A stretch of 10,261 bases of DNA from Hepatocystis sp. ex Piliocolobus tephrosceles. Lineage: Eukaryota; Apicomplexa; Aconoidasida; Haemosporida; Plasmodiidae. The position numbers were made by a program, and so were the translations under genes. Below are positions 1 to 9,100 of the stretch, piece after piece; the stretch's first letter is position 1; the number at the start of each line of letters is the position of its first letter. The notes under the pieces were generated by a model, which had not been told where the DNA came from, did no database searches, and worked only from the letters and a program-made list of their open reading frames with translations. The stretch covers positions 7,061-17,321 of the forward strand of contig CABPSV020000310.1 in assembly GCA_902459845.2 (NCBI GenBank), written 5' to 3'.

Positions 1-1640
1 TTACTGTCGCTACTGCCATTTTTTTTACTGTCGCTACTGCCATTTTTTTTACTGTCGCTACTGCCATTTTTTTTACTGTCGCTACTGCCATTTTTTTTAC
101 TGTCGCTACTGCCATTTTTTTTATTGTCGCCACTGCCATTTTTTTTCGTATTACATCCACTTGTGTTTACAGATATATCCATTTTATACGCATTCGGAAG
201 CATGTCTGTAATAACATACCCGATATTACTAAAAGGTAATGTAGAACCAATTAAAAAGGATAAAGTGCTAACTAAATGTAACTGTTTCGTGTGTTTAACG
301 TTATAAAAATAAGTTCTATCAGAGCAATAGTTATTTTTGTCAAGACTATGTTTATTATTGTTATTGTTATTGTTATTATTTAAGCAGGAGTGATATTTTT
401 CATACTCTACTGGTTTTGGTATTTCTTCCAATTCGTTAACATTACTTGAACTTAAACCATTCTTCATTTTTGATTTCTGTAAATATATCTTTTTACTTTC
501 GTACTCATTTTTATCATATAAAACAAAATTATTTTCACGTATTTCAGGTTCATCAATTTTCACAAAAGGAATATTCGAATATAAAAAAAGAGCACTATCT
601 ACTTCACTTTTACTATATCCACCATGATCACCTATATCTGTTTGTCCATGATCCCCAAACATAATAAATAAAGTTTTTGTATTTTTTTCTAATTTTATTT
701 TTTCAACTATGTCATATATAAATAAATCCATAGTTTTTAAAGCTGATGCCATTTCTTGTGTATTTGGACCTTTTACATGACCGATATGATCAACACTTAA
801 AACATGTACATACATAAAATTCCAATAGTTTAATATATATTCATCATAAAACTGTTTTATTGCATTTCTATCTAATGTATAAAAATCATATATGTTAAAA
901 CTTGGGTATACAAATTTTTTAAAAAACTTTTTCACTAATATTGTAATAGTATTATCTCCTATAGCAGTAGCTACTTTATTATTTAAATAAAGTTGGTTTA
1001 TAATGTTATCTTGTGTTTCGCCAGTAATTGAAAAATTTTCATTTATATCCATATAATTTGGTAAGGTTCCTGTAATTATTGATTTTACTCTCGATGTCGT
1101 AACAGTTGGTGCATCAGCTTCAAATCGAAGTAACTTAGAATTATTTTTTTCATTTTTTAATATATTATGTAAATTTAACATATTATTTAAAAAATATTTT
1201 TCATTCTTTTGTTTGTTCTTATATTCTGTTTTGTTGTTTTCGTTACTCATGTTGTTATTATTAATTTTAGTAAAATTATAGAAATAATCTACATGTGATT
1301 TTTTTGTTTCATAATTTGGATCGTACAGAGCAAAATCAAATCGAAAAGAATCTACTAAAAGAATAATTATTTTATCATAAGGTGCATTAACAATTGAATG
1401 TATATATTTTTTATTTTTTATCGATTCTACATATTCATTTCCAAACACATTTTTACTAAAATGTTCCAAACGTTCTGAACTGTTCATAATTGTTTCTTTA
1501 GAAAATAAAAAACCATTAATGTAGGAATATAAAATCAACAGCATTATTAGTAACATTGAGTAAAATATTATTACATGATTATTTAAAAAGTTTTGAAGCA
1601 ATTTATTGTCTTTTTTTTTGTTTGTCATTATGTTCGTCAT
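1..1640 (-). CDS. PIGO: GPI ethanolamine phosphate transferase 3 (PIG-O/Gpi13-like), N-terminal part, runs off left edge
   Basis: In this family the enzyme sits in the ER membrane and transfers phosphoethanolamine from phosphatidylethanolamine to the third mannose of the GPI precursor, the group through which proteins are later attached. Seen here: 546 codons with no stop. A hydrophobic signal-anchor lies at about residues 22-46. The alkaline-phosphatase-type core follows: LLVDSFRFDF with metal ligand D97, APTVTTSR with the presumed nucleophile Thr among 179-182, VDHIGH (D284, H288) and FGDHGQTDIGDHGG (D330, H331, D338, H339). The last block is the family signature and, with RFDF, points to PIG-O rather than PIG-N or PIG-G. 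HLVSTLSFLIGSTLPFSNIG (455-474) matches the segment closing the catalytic domain. Insertions are a low-complexity stretch near 125-168, an Asn9 run at 421-429 and a tandem repeat from 499. The multi-membrane C-terminal half lies outside the window. The start at 1640 is the first ATG after an in-frame stop at 1664-1662; a second ATG at 1628 is possible. Confidence 0.93.
   Translation of the reverse strand, partial: MTNIMTNKKKDNKLLQNFLNNHVIIFYSMLLIMLLILYSYINGFLFSKETIMNSSERLEHFSKNVFGNEYVESIKNKKYIHSIVNAPYDKIIILLVDSFRFDFALYDPNYETKKSHVDYFYNFTKINNNNMSNENNKTEYKNKQKNEKYFLNNMLNLHNILKNEKNNSKLLRFEADAPTVTTSRVKSIITGTLPNYMDINENFSITGETQDNIINQLYLNNKVATAIGDNTITILVKKFFKKFVYPSFNIYDFYTLDRNAIKQFYDEYILNYWNFMYVHVLSVDHIGHVKGPNTQEMASALKTMDLFIYDIVEKIKLEKNTKTLFIMFGDHGQTDIGDHGGYSKSEVDSALFLYSNIPFVKIDEPEIRENNFVLYDKNEYESKKIYLQKSKMKNGLSSSNVNELEEIPKPVEYEKYHSCLNNNNNNNNNKHSLDKNNYCSDRTYFYNVKHTKQLHLVSTLSFLIGSTLPFSNIGYVITDMLPNAYKMDISVNTSGCNTKKNGSGDNKKNGSSDSKKNGSSDSKKNGSSDSKKNGSSDSKKNGSSDS
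3..146 (-). repeat. 24 bp coding minisatellite (KKNGSSDS) in the PIG-O-like gene
   Basis: Six tandem copies of a 24 bp unit encode residues 499-546. The first copy reads KKNGSGDN and the next five read KKNGSSDS. The five distal copies are identical at the nucleotide level, which suggests recent expansion. The array reaches the window edge, so its full length is unknown. It starts just after the catalytic domain, where a variable linker would be tolerated. Confidence 0.95.
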
Positions 1641-1685
1641 TTTTTTCTTCAGTTTTTTTCCTCAGTTTTGTTTGCTAGTTTGTTC

Positions 1686-1844
1686 ACCAGTTTTTTTACC
1701 AGTTTTTTCACCAGTTTTGTTTGCTAGTTTGTTCACCAGTTTTGTTCACCAGTTTTTTTTACCAGTTTTTTTACCAGTTTTTTCACCAGTTTTTTTACCA
1801 GTTTTTTCACCAGTTTTTTTACCAGTTCACCTGTTTGTTCACCA
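1686..1844. repeat. ACCAG-T(n) 12-13 bp minisatellite upstream of the PIG-O-like start
   Basis: Twelve ACCAG words occur at 1686, 1698, 1710, 1735, 1748, 1761, 1773, 1785, 1797, 1809, 1821 and 1840, mostly 12 or 13 bp apart, with a GCTAG variant at 1723. Units are of the type TTTTTTACCAG or TTTTTTCACCAG. More degenerate CAGTTTT copies extend back to 1650. The array lies within 50-200 bp upstream of the minus-strand start, in its probable 5' leader or promoter. The mixed 12/13 bp spacing breaks any reading frame, so I treat it as non-coding. Confidence 0.85.
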
Positions 1845-2116
1845 GTTTTGTTATAGAAAATTCGAAAACGTTATTACTAATCATTACAATCAGGAAAAAA
1901 AAAACAAAAAAACAAAAAAAAAAAAAAAAAAAAAGAGGAAGAAGAAGAATAAGAAGTGATGAAAGAATTCTAATTATATGAACAAACGAAGAATTTACCG
2001 ATGTTTACATATGTACCTATACGGTATGCGTATGTATATATGCGTCGGTGATTATAAAATGTCCCTATTTACAACAGTAAATATACGTTCAATAATAAAA
2101 CAAACTATTATATGTA

Positions 2117-2142
2117 CCCCCCCCCCAAAAAAAAAAAAAAAA
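2117..2142. repeat. C10-A16 tract
   Basis: Ten consecutive C residues are followed by sixteen A residues. A C homopolymer of this length is striking in an otherwise very AT-rich intergenic region. Confidence 0.9.
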
Positions 2143-2261
2143 TATGAAATAAATGCTATTTTATTATGCTTTATCTAAAAGCTGGATATTTTTTAATTCA
2201 TAAATTTATTAATTTATAATTAATTTATTATTTTATTAATTCACAAATTTTATAACTTTTT

Positions 2262-2465
2262 TATTTATTATTTTTGCTTATTTATTATTTTTGCTTATTT
2301 ATTATTTTTGCTTATTTATTATTTTTGCTTTTTTATTATTTTTGCTTTTTTATTATTTTTGCTTTTTTATTATTTTTGCTTATTTATTATTTTTGCTTAT
2401 TTATTATTTTTGCTTTTTTATTATTTTTACTTTTTTATTATTTTTGCTTATTTATTATTTTTTTT
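2262..2465. repeat. 17 bp AT-rich minisatellite
   Basis: Eleven head-to-tail copies of TATTTATTATTTTTGCT, with a TATTT/TTTTT variant start and one ACT end, run from 2262 to 2448 and are followed by a decayed twelfth copy. Because 17 is not a multiple of three and the unit has no stop in this direction, the same Phe/Leu/Tyr-rich peptide appears in all three forward frames. This shows the frames are artefacts of the repeat. Confidence 0.93.
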
Positions 2466-3310
2466 CATTTATTTTTTTATTTTTTATTTATTTTTTGTGT
2501 GTTAAGTATTGTAAATAGATATGTAAAATTATACACTTGTTACAACAACCTGTATGTTAATAAAAAAAATATATTCATTTTTATAAAAAAAATGATAAGT
2601 GATGGACAAAAAAAATGTTCATATATATATTCACTTTAGCTTTATAAATAAGAAATGTAACAAATAGAAATATTAAAGTAACAGAATAAATCGTATACAT
2701 GAATATGCACACATATGTAAGTGTATATATTTATATATAAGTACATACATACCATATGTTTTTACAAATTATAAATCAATGTATAAAGGCCTTGCATAAA
2801 GTGCTTTAAACTTATTTTATAAATCATTATAAAGAAATGAGAAATAAATATAAAACTAACTCAATTGATAAATTCTAAATACGTTATTCGGTCATTATAC
2901 ACACAAGTATATATCTATATGTATATAAGTAGGAAAGAATTCGGTAAAGTGCATGTATGCCCATATATGTAATATGTAAAATACATATATGATATATAGT
3001 TTTAATTTTACTTTATTATACATGTAAAAATAGAAAGAAAAAAAAATCCCGAATTTTTATATAAAAGCTTTGTACTTATTTTTCAAATTTCTTTAATATT
3101 TTAACACTTTATATGTTAGTAACATTTCAATAATTTTGCAATTTGTATAAGTGATTGCTTTTATAAAACGCATTAGCAAAGTGCATGTTTAAAAAAAAAT
3201 AATAATTAAATAAGTGAAAAGAACAAAATAACGAATAAAACAAGTAGGTTTATGTTTCAAGAATATAATTCAAACATTATAGCCCTTAATCTTAAATAAA
3301 TTAATTTGTA

Positions 3311-3347
<37 letters not shown>

Positions 3348-3444
3348 AGATAAAAAAAAAAAAGAGATATAAAAAGAAGATATAAAAAGATATAAAAAAA
3401 AAAAAGAGATATAAAAAAAAAGAGCCATAAAAAGTTATAAAGAG

Positions 3445-3510
3445 ATGCAAAATAGCTATCAACATGTTGAGAATAAAACAGTTGAAAAAAGGTTGGGATG
3501 GGTTAGGTAA
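3445..3510 (+). other. Overlapping upstream ORF at the start of the small gene
   Basis: An ATG 19 bp upstream of the main ATG opens a 21-codon frame, different from the gene's, that ends with TAA at 3508-3510, inside the coding region. If the transcript starts upstream of it, scanning ribosomes reaching this ATG first would bypass the main start. The sequence shows only the geometry; use is inferred. Confidence 0.45.
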
Positions 3511-4178
3511 AACCGCAAAGGTTGTATATGGATGTTTTTTTTTTAATATTCTTTTACTTATGGGAATAACAACGAAAAGACAATTAGCAAATAAAAAAGC
3601 TATACATTTTTACACAGAAAAAATTATATCGTCCAGTAATGAAAATAATGATTGGAGTTGCTACAATTCAGCAAAACAGTACCGTCAAGAGTGTGCTTAT
3701 TTAAATGAGTAAGAAAATGTAAAATAAAAATCATAAATACGTGTATATATGTGCCTATATGTATATTTGTATGAGTGTATATACTTGTACTATTATATAA
3801 TAATACAACATCACACAAATAAGTATCTTATTTTAGTTATATTTTTTTTTTTTTTTTGCATGTTCGAACATGTATGTTAATAATGGTATAAATATATATT
3901 CACTATTTTTATATGTACATAGTTATATGTATGTACATATTTCCTTTAGCTATCTTCATGTTTTTTATTTATTTATTTTTTTTTTTATATTTGGTTATTT
4001 AAGAGATGAACAAAATTTAAATATATGTACAAATCTGCATGAGAGATTAGAAAACTGTAGAAACGACTTGTACAAATATATAAAGGAAGATACACCGGCA
4101 ATGAAAAATATCCCTCATATTATAAACAAACCAACATGGGTTAAGGACCCTGAATGGTTTAAAAATTTACAAAACTAA
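3464..4178 (+). CDS. Small single-pass membrane protein with CHCH-like cysteine pattern, two exons (join 3464-3708, 4004-4178)
   Basis: I do not recognise this gene; it looks like a conserved apicomplexan protein of unknown function. The spliced product is 139 residues. Seen: a short basic N-terminus (MLRIKQLKKG), one hydrophobic segment at about 20-36, then a basic patch (TKRQLANKK). A polar region follows with cysteines C66-x10-C77 and C90-x9-C100, 12 residues apart, and a Pro/Trp-containing tail ending WVKDPEWFKNLQN. Paired CX9C/CX10C motifs on two helices are typical of CHCH proteins oxidised in the mitochondrial intermembrane space, for example respiratory-complex subunits and assembly factors. 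I infer a mitochondrial inner-membrane protein with its C-terminus in that space. The start is the first ATG after an in-frame TAA at 3428. Donor GA|GTAAGA and acceptor TTTAAG|A rebuild the codon GAA; the alternative AG two bases later would give a stop. The second cysteine pair lies wholly in exon 2, so a single-exon reading would miss it. Confidence 0.8.
3709..4003 (+). other. Intron of the small membrane-protein gene
   Basis: A 295 bp phase-2 intron with donor GTAAGA and acceptor TTATTTAAG preceded by long T runs. It is very AT-rich, with TATATGTACATA-type words. Reading through the donor gives GAG TAA, a stop directly after residue 82. Confidence 0.85.
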
Positions 4179-4360
4179 CCAAATAAAAATGAATAATTCG
4201 GTCAAAAAAAAAAAAAAATCAGCACAAAATAAAATAAAATAAACGCGTAGAATATAGTACAATATAACAAAATAGGATATAATGGATATAATATGGTAAA
4301 ATAAGACATAATAGGGTATAACAGAATTGCTCATCTTTGGGATTGGTAAAATTTACCAAA

Positions 4361-4399
<39 letters not shown>

Positions 4400-5038
4400 G
4401 AGATGTTGTTATTGTGAATATAGATTACATAAATAACAGTATTTATAGTTCATTTTTGTTTGCTTTGTTTTGGGGAAGAGGGAGACAAAAGTCATATCGG
4501 TGTTATGAAGATAGTTGAAAAAAGAGAAAAAGCAATTAGAATTAAATATATATATATATATATATATATTTTTACCTTTTTTTTTGCTTTAAAAGTTACA
4601 TGGACAAATGAAAATGTTGATTTATTTTTTAAATATAGAACTTACTTAGGTTTAATTAAAATTTTCTCTTTTTTTGTTATCGTTAAATTAAAAGTTGTAT
4701 GTATATATTCATATGTTGAGCCTTTTTTTTTTTTTTTTTTTTTCTCTTTAAATTTATTAAGTCAAATGAGCTAACTTATTTTACTTTGGGTTCGCTTTTT
4801 TTTTGTTTTGCTTTTATTTTGTGCTTTATTTAATGCTTTATTTTTTAGAATTTTACATGATACTTTTTCTACGTAGACGTATGAATAGTTTTTATTATAA
4901 GTACATATGGATATTTATTTGTATATGTTTAGGTACACGTGCTTATATAATTTTCATATTTATCTCTAACGCTTTTTTCATTAATATAATAGAATGTGCA
5001 ACAATTCAATTTTTTGTGGATAATAATGTCCAACACTA

Positions 5039-5071
<33 letters not shown>

Positions 5072-5185
5072 TTTTAATTTTTTTAATTTTTCAATTTTAA
5101 CATTTTTTTTATAAGTTATGTTCGTCATTAATTAATATGTACCGCCTTTTAAAAATAATGAAAATAGTGAACAATTTGTGACTGT

Positions 5186-5218
<33 letters not shown>

Positions 5219-5538
5219 GCTTTATTTTAATATTATATATATATATATATATATATGTACAAACGTACATGTATGCATATATGTACGTACGTATATATGT
5301 AAGTATATACCAACGTATATATATTTTTTTAATTATTTTAACTTCTGTTCAAAATAAAAAAAATATAATACTTTTTTGCAAGCGTCTACATGAGGATAAT
5401 TTAGTTTAAACATATGAGTACGCACCATGTATATGCGTACCATATATATGTATATATTTATATATAAAATTTTTGTTAAAATTAGCATTACTTTTTTTTA
5501 ACAAACAAATAAATAAACAAATAAATAAATAAACTAAT

Positions 5539-5610
5539 AAATTAGTAAATTAATAAATTAGTAAATTAATAAATTAGTAAATTAATAAATTAGTAAATTA
5601 ATAAATTAAT
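5539..5610. repeat. 16 bp AT-only-plus-G minisatellite
   Basis: Four tandem copies of AAATTAGTAAATTAAT lie at 5539-5602 and are followed by a half copy. They are preceded by an AAAT/AAAC tetranucleotide run from about 5504. The array lies about 500 bp upstream of the eIF2B epsilon start codon. Confidence 0.9.
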
Positions 5611-5973
5611 AAAATAAATGTATCTTTATATTTGCAAAAGTAAAAAAAAAATTAAAAATTAAATGAAATAACAGAAAGAACATAATTTTAAGAAATAAAT
5701 ATTTCTATAATTGTCATTTTTATTGGAAAAAAAAAAAAAAAACAAATAAATAAATAAAACATTATCTTTTTTTTTTTTTTCTTATGAGCGGTTGAAATTA
5801 TTACGAATACGTATATGAGTATGTACTCCCATATGTATATATAGTTAAATAGCAAAAAAATAAAAATAAATAAAACCACAAAATAAAGGGGCGTACAAAA
5901 TCAAATAAAATATAAAGAAAACAGCCCGCTTGTTTTTACATAACAGAAAAAAAAAAAAACAAAAAAAAAAAAA

Positions 5974-6016
<43 letters not shown>

Positions 6017-6058
6017 CATATAGCAGCCGAAGCGTTTGTTTACTCACGGACTGGCTTA

Positions 6059-6097
6059 ATGAAAGCCTTTTTTTTTTTTTTTTTTTTTTTATTTTAA
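6059..6097 (+). other. Short upstream ORF in the eIF2B epsilon leader
   Basis: An ATG 54 bp upstream of, and in frame with, the main ATG encodes 12 residues (MKA, then seven Phe, Leu, Phe among them from a 23-base T run). It stops at TAA 6095-6097, 15 bp before the main start. The T run makes the peptide length or frame prone to slippage between isolates. Translation is not shown by the sequence and depends on where the transcript starts. Confidence 0.4.
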
Positions 6098-6112
6098 CAA
6101 AAAATTTTTAAA

Positions 6113-9100
6113 ATGAAAAAGGATGGGGATTTTAATTTGATTTTAGAAGAAGATAAGAAAAACATCATTGGGTTGTTAGTAGAAAATAATTTTGATAAAA
6201 TATTTAACCCAATTACAACTGAAAGTTTAAGATTTTTTTTACCCTTAAATGGTGTTTGTTTAATTGATTATCAGTTACATTTTTTTAAAATAAATAATAT
6301 TAAAAAAATATATATTGTTGTAACACATCATGAAAAAGAGCTTCAGAAATATATAGAAAAATTTCAAAAAAGTAAAAAAAAATATGGAAGTTTAGATATA
6401 GAAATAATTAAAATGAATTTTAGAATAAAAACTTTGGGAGATGTATTAAGAGATTTTAAAAAATGTGTAGATATAATATATACAGATGTATTATTACTAC
6501 TTTCCGATACTGTTCCTATAGCAAATATACAGGATATTATTAAAGCTCATTTTATTAATAAAGAAAAATGTAAAAATCAAATTATGACAGTCATGTTATC
6601 TTATAATTTAAATGAAAATAGACCATACAATGATCAGTTTGTAGTTGGCTATGATGTTTTAACTTTTAAGTTATTACTATACGAATCTTTAAAAAATAAA
6701 AAATATTTAACATTAACAGATAGTTTATTAGATAATATGAATGATAATAAAGGAAAAAAAGGAAAACAAAAAACTGAAAAGTCTGCATATGCAAGAACAA
6801 ATAGTGATTATACTACAGCAAGTAGTGATCGTATTACAGCAAGTAGTGATCGTATTACATCAAGTAGTGATCGTATTACAGCAAGTAGTGATCGTATTAC
6901 AGGAAGTAGTGACAATTTTATTAATATAAGTAATGAAAGTATTAACAGCAATCAAATAATGAATTATCAAGGTGGTACATTTAATAATAATATTAATAAC
7001 AATCATATATATTACAACGATTTTAGATATAAAATAAAAAAAGATTCTTCTTTGGATACATCAACAAATGCATTTCTTTTTTTTTATGATTCAGTTATAC
7101 CTAACATTTTTATTATAACACCACAAGTTTTTAAACTATTTGAACAAAATTTTGATTATCAATGTATGCATAAAGATTTTATTTATAATATATTAAATCA
7201 AGAAATAAAAATAGAAGAAATATATGTATATGAGTTAAATAACGATTATAATTATACAGAATGTAATCAAATAATAAGTACTTTGTCAGATTTTCGAATG
7301 TATTTTAATTTTTATAAAACAATACTTGAAAGACATATTCATCCTTTTATTTCAAAAGCTAGTTATCTTTTACCTGATTTACCTAAACTTGTTTATACAG
7401 AACCGGGTATATATAAAGCTAAAAATGTTACCATAGATGAAACGTGTAAATTGTTAAAATTAGTTTCGATTGATAAATATACATATATATTAGCAAATAC
7501 AATTATTGAAAATTCAATTATATGTAAAAATTGTAAAATAGGAAAAAATGTAAAAATTTATAATAGTATTATAGGAAAAAATACTATTATAAAAAATAAC
7601 GTAACTATATTAGGTTCATATATTAGTGAAAATAATATAATTAACGATCATGTTTTTATTAATGAATGTTGTGTTATTGGAAGAAATACAAACATTCCTG
7701 CGAATATGGAAATTCAGGAATATACCAGGTTAAGTGTTTATCAGTACTTGAAAGATAAGATGACGTTGAATCAGAAGCACAAAAAGTGCACTAATGATAC
7801 AACCGTTGAACCTACTAATAATACAACCGTTGAACCCATTAATGATACAACCGTTGAACCCACTAATAATACAACCGTTGAACCCACTAATGATACAACC
7901 GTTGAACTTACTAATAATACAACCGTTGAACCCACTAATAATACAACCGTTGAACCCACTAATAATACAACCGTTGAACTCACTAATGATACAACCGTTG
8001 AACCTACTAATAATACAACCGTTGAACCCATTAATGATACAACCGTTGAACCCACTAATGATACAGCCGTTGAACCCATTAATGATACAACCGTTGAACC
8101 CATTAATGATACAGCCGCTGAACCCATTAATGATACAACCGTTGAACCCATTAATGATACAGCCGCTGAACCCATTAATGATACAACCGTTGAACCCATT
8201 AATGATACAGCCGCTGAACCCACTAATAATACAACCGTTGAACCCATAAATAATATAACTACCGACTCTACCATTACGAACACACAGGAACCTACTAACG
8301 AACACAAAAAAAATGAGCAGTACGAAAATGAACATATTGTTATCATAGACCCATCTGAATTATACAAATATATAATAAAAATGAAATACTCGAAAGACGA
8401 ATTAAGACTTTTTTCTTTAGTTGGTAACATAGAAAACTATGAAAAAAAACAAAATAAAAATTTATTAACATATGATTCGTTTGATGAAAGTGATCATGAT
8501 TCAACAGGTTATGTATCTACAAGTGATAATACATTAAGTGAAATTAACACATGTGATAAAAATCTTAGTGACTTAGATGGTAGTGACTTAGATGGTAGTA
8601 AATTAGATGGTAGTAAATTAGATGGTAGTGATATAAAAAGAGAAGTCGATAAGAGTGGTATTACAAGTATTACTGATGATACTGTTGCTAATAAAAGTAA
8701 AAATCTATCTGTTATTTTAAACGATATAAATACAGAATTTGATAAAAAAAATATAGAAAATGACAAATATATATTTAATAAAGAAATATGTTTGTTATGT
8801 AAAGAAGCTATTGAAAAACCACAACTGATGAGTCATAAAATTTTAGAAATGAAAAGTTTTAGACTTTCTTTAAATTATAAAGATATAGATGTATTAATTT
8901 GTTTTTTTCCAATAATATGGAATGGTATAAATAATATTGAATTTGAAAAAGATACATGGGTGTCATACTTTGATAAAAATAAAATAGATTTACTTTTTTC
9001 TTCATTTTTATTAGAAGATCAGTTATATTATGAAACTATTTATGATTTAATATTACAGTATTCAAAACAAAAATTTTTAGAAAATAATGTTATAAACAAC

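Larger units (their letters stand above)
1641..3463. other. Divergent intergenic region between PIG-O-like gene and small membrane-protein gene
   Basis: About 1.8 kb separates two start codons facing away from each other, so it should hold both promoters and 5' leaders. It contains the ACCAG array (1686-1844), an A-run near 1907-1934, a C10A16 tract (2117-2142), a 17 bp minisatellite (2262-2465), two copies of AAAGTGCATGT and a purine-rich A/GA leader from about 3313 to 3425. Open frames here are made of repeats or A/T runs, and I see no convincing gene. Confidence 0.8.
4179..6112. other. Intergenic region, no credible gene
   Basis: About 1.9 kb between the small gene and the eIF2B epsilon start. 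It holds long T runs (about 4363-4393, 4723-4743, 5041-5066 and 5187-5214), (TA)n tracts (4546-4569, 5234-5256 and 5979-6011) and loosely repetitive ATAATAGGATATAA-like sequence around 4265-4325. It also has a GTAC/GTAT-rich stretch at 5256-5320 and a 16 bp minisatellite at 5539-5610. Open frames at 4460-4774 and 4803-5114 are mostly translated homopolymers. The last few hundred bases should be the promoter and 5' leader of the downstream gene. Confidence 0.75.

Noticed and set aside
124..664. Plus-strand frames at 124-306 and 446-664
   Set aside because: They lie opposite the well-supported PIG-O-like coding sequence.
1662..1860. Possible minus-strand N-terminal extension encoding KTGEKTGKK-like repeats
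   Set aside because: An in-frame stop at 1664-1662 precedes the PIG-O-like start, and the 12/13 bp spacing destroys any frame.
1606..1981. Plus-strand open frames rich in FSPVFLP or HQFFYQF
   Set aside because: They are translations of the ACCAG-T(n) array and A run, they overlap the start of the minus-strand PIG-O-like gene, and they resemble no protein.
2274..2639. Three overlapping hydrophobic frames resembling multi-pass membrane proteins
   Set aside because: All arise from the 17 bp repeat read in three frames.
4460..4774. Frame of 104 codons starting MLCFGEEGDKSHIG
   Set aside because: It has a short stretch of mixed composition, but most of it is a (TA)n Ile-Tyr run and a poly-Phe run. 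I see no splice signals or domain that would support a gene.
4803..5114. Frame of 103 codons rich in Phe, Tyr and Ile
   Set aside because: Translated T runs and AT-rich DNA; no recognisable motif.
5256..5320. GTACGTAC palindromic stretch as a possible hairpin or RNA element
   Set aside because: The palindrome is short and made of GTAC/TATA words that occur throughout this intergenic DNA; no stable stem longer than the core is evident.
7730..8430. Long minus-strand open frames (7730-8335 and 7771-8430) and a plus-strand alternative frame (7794-8249) across the 24 bp array
   Set aside because: The 24 bp unit is divisible by three and lacks stops in these frames, so they stay open automatically. 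Their products are only repeat echoes of the eIF2B epsilon array.
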